Origin: Nitratireductor aquimarinus
GTDB lineage: Bacteria > Pseudomonadota > Alphaproteobacteria > Rhizobiales > Rhizobiaceae
DNA: 64,000 bases
Direction of reading: 5' to 3'
Assembly: GCF_046773475.1 (NCBI RefSeq)
Contig: NZ_CP177239.1
Span: 62,001-126,000 of the forward strand
In this document: positions 27,370 to 35,338 of the stretch, in pieces
How positions within the stretch are numbered: the stretch's first letter is position 1
Layout: each line of letters starts with the position of its first letter
Position numbers and translations under genes: made by a program
Notes under the pieces: model-generated
The model's input: only the letters and a program-made list of their open reading frames with translations
Database searches by the model: none
What the model was told of the DNA's origin: nothing

Positions 27370-27801
27370 TCACTGGCGGACCAGTGTGAAGCGGATGCCA
27401 TCGTCCACCACGCCGCCGGCGCGGCGTGCACTGCCATTGCGGGACAGATAGACCGTGCCGATGCCGGGCTGCGCTATGCCCGAGAGGGTGATGGTGTCGC
27501 CATCGCGCGCCCATTTGTTGACATCGGCAAACCCGTGAAGGCCGCCAAGACCGCTCACCTGATGGCAGGCGAATGGGGACACGCGCCCGCTGGTTCCGCC
27601 ACTGCCGGCGCTGAAGGTAACGGTGCAGCTGTCGGTGCCGGTGCTCACGGCCGGTTCCACACGCCATTTGCCGATGATCGGGTCGCGGCTTTCGGAAAGT
27701 GTCGCGACAGGCGTGGTTGAAGGTCCGGGGCTTGTGCTTTCGGACACACAGCCGGCGAGAGCGACAACTGCCAGAAGGCCGAGTGTTGATGAGCGCCGCA
27801 T
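27370..27801 (-). CDS. Inh/Omp19-type protease-inhibitor lipoprotein
   Basis: 143 residues from ATG 27801. Lipoprotein signal MRRSSTLGLLAVVALAGC with a lipobox (VALAGC). After a Ser/Thr-Pro-rich linker the mature domain starts IIGKWRVEP and has a Cys pair (SCTVTFSAG...FACHQVSGL), a WARDGDTITLSG segment and GTVYLSRNG. This is the GxW / CxV / W...I.L pattern of AprI/Inh metalloprotease inhibitors and of Brucella Omp19. Probably held at the outer membrane, where it would bind proteases. Family similarity is moderate, so the inhibitor role is inferred. Confidence 0.75.
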   Translation of the reverse strand: MRRSSTLGLLAVVALAGCVSESTSPGPSTTPVATLSESRDPIIGKWRVEPAVSTGTDSCTVTFSAGSGGTSGRVSPFACHQVSGLGGLHGFADVNKWARDGDTITLSGIAQPGIGTVYLSRNGSARRAGGVVDDGIRFTLVRQ

Positions 27802-27956
27802 TGCTTCCCCCTGAATTTGAAACACCAAAGACCCGCAGCCTTTTCGCATGACTGAGGGTTCTCCAAAGCGCATTCTATCGAACACGCATCATGCCGTGTG
27901 TCTCAGGCCTGTGCCGTTTGTCTCAAAGTGCTGGAAGAGGCCGATCTTTCGAAGAA

Positions 27957-27978
27957 CCCCGCCGGCGGACCGGCGGGG
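27957..27978. terminator. Hairpin after the DUF11 gene, probable terminator
   Basis: CCCCGCCGG (27957-27965) pairs with CCGGCGGGG (27970-27978); on the minus strand it is followed by TTCTTC, a weak T-tract. It lies 18 bases beyond the stop of the large secreted protein. Confidence 0.65.
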
Positions 27979-27996
27979 CGTTTTCCGCGTACCGGC

Positions 27997-30900
27997 TTAT
28001 TGCAACCGGCTGCCATCATTGCGTGGCTGCAGGAGCTGCGGGACCACCCGAAGCGGCACATTCGTCTGCGGCTGCTGGATCTTGCGGCAGTTCGGCGGTG
28101 TGCCGACAGTGCCACGCGGGCAGCGGGGCGCGACGATGGGACGGCAGTTCGGATAATTGCCCGTTGTGCCCTGCGGGCAGCGACGCTGCACGACCGGACG
28201 GCAGTTCGGGAACGTGCCTGTCGTGCCGCGCGGGCAGCGCGGCCGCACGATGGGCGCGCAATTGGGATAGCGCCCCGTCGTTCCGGGCGGGCATTGACGC
28301 TGCACTTCCGGCCTGCGGCAGGCACCGGCCACCAGCCGCGTTCCGCGCGGGCAGACACAACGTCCGTCCTGGGTGCGGATCTGGCCCGGAAGCAGGCGGC
28401 ACTGCTGGCGGATCGGCCGGCAGTTGGGCGGTGTGCCCGTCGTTCCGCGCGGGCAATCCCGCTCCACCTGCGGTGTTACGCAGCGCCCGTTGGTCAGGCG
28501 TGTTCCGCGCGGGCAGACACAGCGTCCGTCCCGTGTGCGGATCTGCCCCGGCAGAAGCCGGCATTGCGGCCGGGGATCGGCCTGCGGCTTCGGATCAGGT
28601 TCACGCGGCGGTGTGGGGCGCGGCGTGGGCAGCGGCACCGGCGCGGTCTGCACGCCAACGCACTGGCCATTGCGGAAGGTGGTGCCTTCCGGACAGACAC
28701 AGCGCCCCGCATTGTTGAGAACGAGACCCGGCGAACATTGCTGGTCCTCTTCCTCGTCCGCCAGAACCGTGAAGTCATGGCAGTCATAGGCGCGGTCGTC
28801 TTCTGCTCCGCCTGGTGCGCCCGAGAGCGAAGGCGCGGTGCGCACATCCGCTTCACGGTCGATCACGGCGGCGCAGTTCAGCCCGTTTGCGCCATTGGCC
28901 ACTTCGTCGGCCAGACCGCCATCCACCGGCAGTTCGACGATCACCTCATGCGTGCGGCTTTCGCCGGCCGCAAGGGCAAGGTCGGTTTCGCAGGCAAATG
29001 GCAGTTCGGTCGGTTCCGGCGAGCAGCCAAAGGGCGGGTTCACCGAGACGATCCGTGCAGAAACACCACCGAAACCCTCGACCCGAAGCGCATCACCGAT
29101 GCGGACCGGACCGGAGATGGAGGCGGGCCCCTCGTTGCGGATGGTGATCTGGAACCGGCACGGCTGGCCGATAAGGCACTCGGCATCGCCGGTCTTCTCG
29201 ACCGAGATCTGCGTTCCGCCCTGCGCACAGGCCTCGCCGATGGGATAGACGATGTCGTCTCCCGGAGCCGGGCCGTAGGAACCGCGTGCGCAGTTCTCGA
29301 ACCGCTCATTGGTCGAGACATCGACCGTCACATCGAAGTAACGCGAGACGCCGGGGGTCATGACCGCACCGGGGATCTGGCAGGTGAGGTTCGCTGCCGG
29401 AACCGCCCCGCACGACCATTCGGGACCATCCGGCGTAACCGTCTGAATGTCGACGGGCGCGCCACTGCCGATGATTTCCGCTGCATCGTTGACCCGAACC
29501 GGGCCGACGGGTGCGGCCGTGCCCGCATTGGTGATGCGGATGCGGCAGGCGACGCCTGCGGTCATGGACAGGACGGGTTCGCACGTCTTTTCGATGCGCA
29601 TTTCCGCCTTGCCTTCCGGGACGCCCGGAATGGTCGCCGTGGCGCAGGCCTCGTTGTTGGCGAGGTTCGTTTCGCCTTCAAGCGGCGTCACCTTCGCGCA
29701 GTTCTCCACCACATTGGTCGGATAGTCGCCGACCACCGTGGTCACCAGAATGTCCGTCGATGCGCCGGGCACGAGATTCAGTCCCGGATGATCGCACTGG
29801 AACATGTTGCCGGCGAGCGGCGCACAGATCCAGGGCGGCGAAGGGCTGAAGCCTGCCGAGGCGACGTCGCCAGCCGGGAACGTGTCCACGAAGCTGACGG
29901 GGCCGTTGATCGGCGTTGCGCCTGCATTGAGGATGGTGACGACATAGGTGCAGAGCCCGTCAGGCGTGCAGATCGAAGGATCGGCGCGCTTGCGCACGGC
30001 AATGTCGGGCGTGTCGTCATCCGGCGGGGTGCAGCCGGGTGTGCCCGGCAGGCAGATGGCGATGGAGGCGCAGGCCTTGTCGTTGGTGGGATCGCCGAAC
30101 GGGTCCTTGCCACTGGCCGTGTAGTCATATTCGGCGCAGTTGCGGATTGCACCCCAGACCCATGCCGGTCCCGGCTGGAAGCCGAGTTTGAGCTCCACGA
30201 AAGCGCCCGGATCGAGCGTGGTTTCGGGATGCTCGCATGACATGGGGCTCATCATCGGGGCGCAGACCCACGGTGCGTTGGGGCCGGAGACCACCGTTGC
30301 ATTGCCGGGTGTCGTCACCTCGTCCAGCACGATCTTGCCGGTGTACGGGGCGTCGCCCGCATTGGTGACGCGAATGGTGAAATCGCACGAACCGTCGATT
30401 TCGCATTCGCTTTCGTCGGCCCGTTTTTCGACCTTGATGTCGGGTTCGCCCTCATCATCGGGCGGACATTCGAGGTCTTCCGGGATCTCGATGTCGACCA
30501 TTTGCGAACAGCACAGGCCAACGCCCTCGGCCGGACCCGCATAGGTCTCGATGCCGGTGACGATCAGATGCACCGTATCGCCGGGAAGCGCACCGGTGAT
30601 CTCCCATTCAAGCGTGCCGCCGCCGGCAGGAACCACCTGATCTGGCGGATCAATGGTGATGCCGGGCGTGGTCGAGGTCACGGTGACGACATTGCCCGCC
30701 ATCTCCGGTCCCACGTCCATGCGATAGATATAGGCGCCGCCGCCGGGCAGACAGTCCACCTCGCCGGTTTCGACCGAGAAACAGGCCTCGTCCGGCCCGT
30801 CGCCCGGGGGTGGGGGAGGCGGTGGCGGCTCGCAATCCGTCACGTCGATGGTGATGGTTGTCGGATCGCCGGTTTTCCAGTCGCCATCATCCGGCAGAGC

Positions 30901-31641
30901 CGGGTCATGCGACGGGATGTTGGCCACGAGGCTGCCTGTCGCCGTGCGGATCACGGCCACATTGGCCTGATTGTCCACATTGACGATGGCGGGGAAGGCT
31001 GCCTGATCGATCTTCGCCTTGATGGTGATGTCGATGGCGCGTTCCGTCAGGCTGCCGTCGCCGTCGAGATCGGCGGCTGTCAGATGGAAATCCGACTGGG
31101 TGAGCGTGTCGTCCATGGTCGCGGTCGTGCTCACCACATGAGGTGAAACCGGCACGCCGCCAACGCCGATGATGTCGCCGCTGAAGGTCACGTCCACGAT
31201 CGCCAGATTGGCGGGAAGCTGGTCCGTGAACTCGAACTTCACATTGGACAGGAATGCACCGAGACCCGGATGGGAAATCATGTCGGGTTCTCCGCGCACG
31301 CCAAGGCGCAGGCGGTATTCCACATAATCGCAATCAAGCTGTCTTCCGCGCTTTTCGAGGAACGGCGTCAGCACGGGCTCGACTTCCGGCATTTTCGGTT
31401 CGAGCTCGATGCGCGGGCCGTCTGCGTCGCCCGGTGTTTCAAGCACTTCGATTTCTTCAAGCACACGCCCTTGAGCGTGGGCCTGACCGATGCCGGCAAA
31501 CGGCATGAGCGCTGTGGAGAGCGCCATGCCGGCCACCAGCAGCCAGCGCGGCGTGCGCGCTTTGTCTGCAAGGGGTTTCATGATCGTCTCCATGACGGTT
31601 TTGAACGTGAACCGTTCGGCGGGATGGGTGAACATGGTCAT
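27997..31641 (-). CDS. Large secreted DUF11-repeat protein with Cys-rich tandem repeats
   Basis: 1214 residues from ATG 31641 (GGAGGGAG just upstream; a second ATG at 31635 is possible). A long N-terminal signal (RWLLVAGMALSTALMPFAG...AHA-QG) is followed by a beta-rich region. After a PPPPPPPP linker there is a module (about 275-385) that resembles the C-terminus of the neighbouring propeller-like protein and contains a CC pair. Then come four DUF11-like repeats with starts such as DIKVEKRADESECEIDG, DIAVRKRADPSICTPDG, MRIEKTCEP and ISVEKTGDAECLIG. The C-terminal ~200 residues are Cys-rich tandem units (five of the form CPRGTTGTPPNCRPI and two RLLPGQIRT-DGRCVCPRGT). Probably surface or extracellular, disulfide-stabilised. 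It follows the propeller-like gene by 11 bases: one operon. Confidence 0.8.
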   Translation of the reverse strand: MTMFTHPAERFTFKTVMETIMKPLADKARTPRWLLVAGMALSTALMPFAGIGQAHAQGRVLEEIEVLETPGDADGPRIELEPKMPEVEPVLTPFLEKRGRQLDCDYVEYRLRLGVRGEPDMISHPGLGAFLSNVKFEFTDQLPANLAIVDVTFSGDIIGVGGVPVSPHVVSTTATMDDTLTQSDFHLTAADLDGDGSLTERAIDITIKAKIDQAAFPAIVNVDNQANVAVIRTATGSLVANIPSHDPALPDDGDWKTGDPTTITIDVTDCEPPPPPPPPGDGPDEACFSVETGEVDCLPGGGAYIYRMDVGPEMAGNVVTVTSTTPGITIDPPDQVVPAGGGTLEWEITGALPGDTVHLIVTGIETYAGPAEGVGLCCSQMVDIEIPEDLECPPDDEGEPDIKVEKRADESECEIDGSCDFTIRVTNAGDAPYTGKIVLDEVTTPGNATVVSGPNAPWVCAPMMSPMSCEHPETTLDPGAFVELKLGFQPGPAWVWGAIRNCAEYDYTASGKDPFGDPTNDKACASIAICLPGTPGCTPPDDDTPDIAVRKRADPSICTPDGLCTYVVTILNAGATPINGPVSFVDTFPAGDVASAGFSPSPPWICAPLAGNMFQCDHPGLNLVPGASTDILVTTVVGDYPTNVVENCAKVTPLEGETNLANNEACATATIPGVPEGKAEMRIEKTCEPVLSMTAGVACRIRITNAGTAAPVGPVRVNDAAEIIGSGAPVDIQTVTPDGPEWSCGAVPAANLTCQIPGAVMTPGVSRYFDVTVDVSTNERFENCARGSYGPAPGDDIVYPIGEACAQGGTQISVEKTGDAECLIGQPCRFQITIRNEGPASISGPVRIGDALRVEGFGGVSARIVSVNPPFGCSPEPTELPFACETDLALAAGESRTHEVIVELPVDGGLADEVANGANGLNCAAVIDREADVRTAPSLSGAPGGAEDDRAYDCHDFTVLADEEEDQQCSPGLVLNNAGRCVCPEGTTFRNGQCVGVQTAPVPLPTPRPTPPREPDPKPQADPRPQCRLLPGQIRTRDGRCVCPRGTRLTNGRCVTPQVERDCPRGTTGTPPNCRPIRQQCRLLPGQIRTQDGRCVCPRGTRLVAGACRRPEVQRQCPPGTTGRYPNCAPIVRPRCPRGTTGTFPNCRPVVQRRCPQGTTGNYPNCRPIVAPRCPRGTVGTPPNCRKIQQPQTNVPLRVVPQLLQPRNDGSRLQ
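28078..28720 (-). repeat. Degenerate tandem repeats encoding Cys-rich CPxGTTGxxPNC units
   Basis: The 3' part of the DUF11 gene repeats a roughly 48-bp unit five times (protein pattern C-P-x-G-T-x-G-x-x-P-N-C), interleaved with two longer units (LLPGQIRTxDGRCVCPRGT) and a related CVCPEGT unit. Copies differ at third positions, so the array is old rather than freshly duplicated. Confidence 0.8.
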
Positions 31642-31652
31642 CTCTCCCTCCC

Positions 31653-33644
31653 TCACGGCGCACAGGATTCAAGCGGCGTTTCAAGCGGCAACGTCACCTT
31701 GCAACAGGGGAAGTAGCCACCCGCATCGGCATCGGACTTTCTGAAGAAGCAAAGGCCGAGATCGACGGTTTCACCAGGGATATGGCCATTGATGCCGAGC
31801 GTGAACGGCGTGGCCAGACCGGGAACCGTCTGCCTGGACAGGGAAACGGCGATGCCGGGCGTCAGCGATTTCGCGGAAAGCGTATCGCCGCCGATGCCGG
31901 CGCGGTCATGGATGTAAAGATCGGCTTCGAGCCCTGCCGGCGTGCAGAAATACGCCGCCGTCTCCAGCTCGATACAGGGCGGGAGATCGTTCGGGGGCGG
32001 GAAACCGGGTGGCCAGCCGGGAACCGGAATTTCACCCGGATAGGGGATTGGTTCGTAGTAGCCGGCGCGGCCCTCACAGGGACGCCAGACCTCCACGTCG
32101 CCCACATGGCCCTTCACCTCGGGGTCTTCGAAAAAACCGTCGTAATCGGCAAACCAGGAGCCGAAGGGCGGCTCGTTCTTCGGCCGCACAAGGGTGCTTC
32201 GCGTGAGTTGCGCCCCGTGAACGGCAAGAGGCCCGCCTTCGATGAGCTGTTCTTCAAGGGCAGGGTTGTCGCGCAGCCTGTCGCCGGTCTTCACCAGCGT
32301 GCTTGCGCATGCATTGCGGTTGAAGAAGCCTTCGGCATCGTACCCGTATTGCAGGTCGATGCCGCCGGCCGTCTGACGATAGGGTTCGGGAAACCCGACC
32401 GCATATTCCTGGGGCGTCGGTACCCAGATGCTATCGGTTTCCGGGTCATCGGGGCTTTCGCGCCAGTAGCGCAGCACCGATGCCTCGCCGCTATCGGCAA
32501 AGCTGGAATAGTCGTAGCGGTTTTCAACCTCGCCGCGCTGGGCGAGATACATGAAGCCGCGCGTGTCGAAGGCGATGTCGGTGACCGGGAGTTCTTCCTC
32601 GGCTTCCACCGTCAGCTCCCAGCGCGGATCGCCGGCAAATGCGCCGTCACGGGCAATGCCCACCGACCAGATTTCCGCCTCTTCGCCGACCGCGTAGTAG
32701 AGGCGTCCGCCATGCATGGCGAGGCCATAAACGCGGCGCTCTTCCTGCGTGTAGCCCCAGCTCTTCGGCTCTTCCGTGTCGAAGGCTGCGCCCTGAATGT
32801 CCATCACCGCGCCATCGTCGGCCACGGGATCGAGCCCGCGCGCCGGTCGCCCGTCAACGCCGTGATCGAATGTGTCGATCAGATTGCCGTCGATATCGAT
32901 GCGGTGAATGAGGCCGCTGTCGAGATCGGAGGCGAAGAACTGGCGGTGCGAGCGGTCAAAGGCGATGTTGCCGATGCCCGGACCACTATTGGTGTCGATA
33001 TCGGCAAACAGTGTGACCGCGCCGGTTATCCCGTCGATCTTCCAGATCGAACCGGGACCGCCGCCATTCTTCTCACCGAACTGGCCGTCCATGAAACGGG
33101 CGCCGGCCTTGCCGCGGCGCTGCCGCTCGGGCCGCCCGTCCTCATCCTCGTCCTCCGTAACGATCTGGAGGCCGTGCATGGATGTGGCTGCGGCATAGAG
33201 ATTGGGCACGATGGCCGTGGTCTCTTCGCGCCTGCCATCATCATAGGCAAGGCCGAACACCTGACCGATTTCGGAGGCCGGTGTCTCGAAGGGCGGTGGC
33301 GTGAAGACCACCTGTCCGGTCGGCGGGCTGCCGAGCCAGGTCATGTCGAAGATGCGCAGCGAGGCGCGAGCGGTGTCGATGAAGGTTTCGTCCACCGGGT
33401 CCACACCCGGCAGAAGCCCCTCTTCGAAACCGGGAATGACCGTGCCGGGAAATCCCGTCATGGCCATGAAGCCCGGCTGGATGATCGCGCCGTCCTGTGC
33501 GTGTGCAGGTGCGTGCAGCGCGAATCCCGCCATCATGGCGAGCGTGATGGCTGCCGTGCCTGCGCGAAGATGTCTGGTGAAAAAAGCGGGTCGCAGAATT
33601 GCGCGCCCGTCACCTCGTGCCGGGAACCGGTGGTCCTGCCGCAT
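31653..33644 (-). CDS. Secreted propeller-like protein, unknown function
   Basis: 663 residues from ATG 33644 (GGGAGGC nine bases upstream). The export signal is long: a basic N-region, then AGTAAITLAMMAGFALHAPAHAQD. The middle (about 100-430) reads like a beta-propeller with repeated blades, e.g. GGGPGSIWKIDGITGAVTLFADI, GIGNIAFDRSHRQFFASDLDSGLIHRIDIDG and RVYGLAMHGGRLYYAVG. The C-terminal ~100 residues (IELETAAYFCTPAGLEADLY ... GLCFFRK...FPCCKVTLPLE) share a module with the DUF11 protein next door. No catalytic motif recognised. An in-frame ATG at 33857 has the better ribosome site (AAAGGAG) but would put 71 residues before the signal peptide. Confidence 0.72.
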   Translation of the reverse strand: MRQDHRFPARGDGRAILRPAFFTRHLRAGTAAITLAMMAGFALHAPAHAQDGAIIQPGFMAMTGFPGTVIPGFEEGLLPGVDPVDETFIDTARASLRIFDMTWLGSPPTGQVVFTPPPFETPASEIGQVFGLAYDDGRREETTAIVPNLYAAATSMHGLQIVTEDEDEDGRPERQRRGKAGARFMDGQFGEKNGGGPGSIWKIDGITGAVTLFADIDTNSGPGIGNIAFDRSHRQFFASDLDSGLIHRIDIDGNLIDTFDHGVDGRPARGLDPVADDGAVMDIQGAAFDTEEPKSWGYTQEERRVYGLAMHGGRLYYAVGEEAEIWSVGIARDGAFAGDPRWELTVEAEEELPVTDIAFDTRGFMYLAQRGEVENRYDYSSFADSGEASVLRYWRESPDDPETDSIWVPTPQEYAVGFPEPYRQTAGGIDLQYGYDAEGFFNRNACASTLVKTGDRLRDNPALEEQLIEGGPLAVHGAQLTRSTLVRPKNEPPFGSWFADYDGFFEDPEVKGHVGDVEVWRPCEGRAGYYEPIPYPGEIPVPGWPPGFPPPNDLPPCIELETAAYFCTPAGLEADLYIHDRAGIGGDTLSAKSLTPGIAVSLSRQTVPGLATPFTLGINGHIPGETVDLGLCFFRKSDADAGGYFPCCKVTLPLETPLESCAP

Positions 33645-34112
33645 AACGTGCCTCCCGATACCGTTTCGGGAGGTGCCCGGCCGGGCGTACCTGGTGCGCC
33701 CGATCCCCTTGATTCCGGTGTGTTCCCCCGAAGCGAGGTTCTTTTCTACCCCGTCTGGATCAAGACTACGCCTCGGCTTACCCAAGGTCAACAAAGCCGC
33801 CCCGGCCATGCGCCGCGGCGGCTTCAACAACCGTTTGCAGTTGATATGCCGTGTCATCACAACACTCCTTTCCGGGCGCGCACCATGCGTACCCTGAAGC
33901 CTGTGTCGGTCGCGGCAGTGAAAAGGTTCACGCCCGGGGGAAGTGGTGGGGGAACTGGTGGGGAACAGGTGGGGAATTGGCTTGTGCTGCGCCGGGGTTG
34001 AACGATGGGCCTGTTCCCACAGCCTGGCAAATGGACTAGTTTTTTCGGGAGTTGGGGGAAAAGCGATGAACCGGAACGTCCCGTCGCGACACACACTCTC
34101 GAAGAGCCGGTC
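33645..34112. promoter_or_regulatory. Divergent control region between secreted-protein and sigma operons
   Basis: About 470 bases shared by the leftward secreted-protein operon and the rightward sigma/anti-sigma/protease operon. It contains ECF-like GGAAC elements on both strands. On the minus strand there is a GGGGGAACAC at about 33720-33730 with ATCGGG 17 bases after GGAAC. On the plus strand lies the GGGGAA array described separately. The in-frame alternative start at 33857 for the leftward gene is also here. Autoregulation by the adjacent ECF factor is inferred. Confidence 0.5.
33941..33980 (+). repeat. GGTGGGGAAY iterated motif upstream of the ECF sigma gene
   Basis: Three successive units, GGTGGGGGAACT, GGTGGGGAACA and GGTGGGGAATT, spaced 11-12 bases apart. 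GGAAC is the usual -35 core of ECF sigma promoters, so the array may be overlapping promoter elements or a regulator's binding sites. Confidence 0.7.
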
Positions 34113-34685
34113 ATGAGCGGTGCAATGGGCCAGACGTCCGACGCCGAACTCGTGGCCAGAACGGCGCGCGGCGACAAGGCGGCGCTGAGGCTCTTGTTCA
34201 TGCGTCATCACACGCGGGTCTACCGCTTCGTGATGCGCCAGACGGGATCGGAAACCATGGCGGACGAAATCGCGAATGAAGTGTTTCTGGAGGTGTGGCG
34301 TCAGGCGCCCCGCTTCGAGGCGCGCTCGCAGGTCACCACCTGGCTTCTGGGCATTGCCCGCTTCAAGGCGCTTTCCATGTTGCGCAAGCGCCGGGAAAGC
34401 GCTCTGGAAGAAGGGCAGGCCGAGGCCGTGCCGGACGGCGCGGACACGCCGGAGGTCGCAACAATGAAGGACGACAAGGCGACGGCGCTGCGCGGCTTCG
34501 TCAATGAATTGTCCGAAGAGCACCGCACTGTGGTCGATCTTGCCTATTATCACGGCAAGTCGGTGACCGAGATCGGCGAGATCCTCTCGGTGCCCGTCGC
34601 AACGGTAAAAACCAGAATGTTTTACGCCCGCAAGAAGCTTGGAGAAGCGCTGCAGGCGTCAGGATATGATCGAGGCTGGCCATGA
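34113..34685 (+). CDS. ECF RNA polymerase sigma factor
   Basis: 190 residues. Sigma region 2: AALRLLFMRHHTRVYRFVMRQTGSETMADEIANEVFLEVWRQAPRFE, then VTTWLLGIARFKALSMLRKRR. Region 4: LSEEHRTVVDLAYYHGKSVTEIGEILSVPVATVKTRMFYARKKL. Typical RpoE-like ECF length. The start ATG 34113 is the best family fit, but its ribosome site is weak and earlier in-frame starts exist. Its stop overlaps the anti-sigma start by 4 bases (ATGA), so the two proteins are likely made in fixed ratio. Confidence 0.9.
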   Translation: MSGAMGQTSDAELVARTARGDKAALRLLFMRHHTRVYRFVMRQTGSETMADEIANEVFLEVWRQAPRFEARSQVTTWLLGIARFKALSMLRKRRESALEEGQAEAVPDGADTPEVATMKDDKATALRGFVNELSEEHRTVVDLAYYHGKSVTEIGEILSVPVATVKTRMFYARKKLGEALQASGYDRGWP

Positions 34686-35338
34686 GCGAGAACGCACAAT
34701 CGAACCGGCGCGACCGGCTGGAAGCGCTGCTGCCGTTCTTCCTGAATGGCACGCTCTCGGGCGCTGAACTGCGTGAGGTGGAAGAATGGCTCGCCTCCGA
34801 TCCCGAGGCGCTCGCCTCTCTTGCGGAAGCCGAAGGCGAGTATTCGGCAACCCTTGCAGACAATGAGGCAATCCATCCGCCGGCCGATGCGCTGGCGCGC
34901 TTCTCGGCGGCGCTGGCCGAAGAGGCCGGGCCTGACCGGGCGGCAGGGCTTACGCTGCGCGAGCGGTTTGCCCGCTTCCTCCCCTCGCTTCCCGTGCAGG
35001 CGGCCTGGGTGGCTGCCGGGCTGGCGCTCGCCATTCTCGTCGGCCAGACCGTCTGGCTCAACCTGTCCCAGAACGAGCAATTCTCCGTCGCTGGCGCAGA
35101 TCGTGAAGCGGCCCCCTTCGTTTTCGTGACCTTCAGGGCCGATGCGTCCATGGCGGAGGTGTCGGCGCTGCTCGATGAAAGCGGTGTCGAGATCGCTGCC
35201 GGGCCATTGCCGGGCGGGCTCTACCGTGTGCTTGTGCCCGCAGAAACGGCTGCCCAATATGACGGGATCGCTGCCGCGCTGGCGGAGGCAAGCGTGGTGG
35301 AAACCGTTGTGACGGGGCGCAGACCTGCCGATGAATAG
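34682..35338 (+). CDS. Anti-sigma factor, single-pass membrane protein
   Basis: 218 residues. The N-terminal cytoplasmic part (about 1-105; LEALLPFFLNGTLSGAELREVEEWLASDPE) looks like an anti-sigma helical domain without the zinc HxxxCxxC motif. One transmembrane helix (VQAAWVAAGLALAILVGQTVWL, about 103-125) is followed by a periplasmic domain (FVFVTFRADASMAEVSALLDESGVEIAAGPLPGGLYRVLV) of unknown ligand. It overlaps the sigma gene by 4 bases and the protease gene by 8 bases. It would hold the ECF factor at the membrane until a periplasmic signal arrives. Confidence 0.87.
   Translation: MSENAQSNRRDRLEALLPFFLNGTLSGAELREVEEWLASDPEALASLAEAEGEYSATLADNEAIHPPADALARFSAALAEEAGPDRAAGLTLRERFARFLPSLPVQAAWVAAGLALAILVGQTVWLNLSQNEQFSVAGADREAAPFVFVTFRADASMAEVSALLDESGVEIAAGPLPGGLYRVLVPAETAAQYDGIAAALAEASVVETVVTGRRPADE

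Noticed and set aside
28078..28720. CRISPR-like repeat array
   Set aside because: Repeats are in frame, degenerate and without unique spacers; they encode Cys-rich protein units.
27898..30240. A 780-codon open frame on the plus strand across the DUF11 gene
   Set aside because: It lies opposite a well-supported gene with signal peptide, DUF11 repeats and Cys-rich units. The frame is open only because of the GC-rich codon pattern of the other strand, and it has no family similarity.
31782..34001. A 739-codon plus-strand frame across the propeller-like gene
   Set aside because: Antisense to a gene with signal peptide, ribosome site and repeats; no ribosome site or domain of its own.
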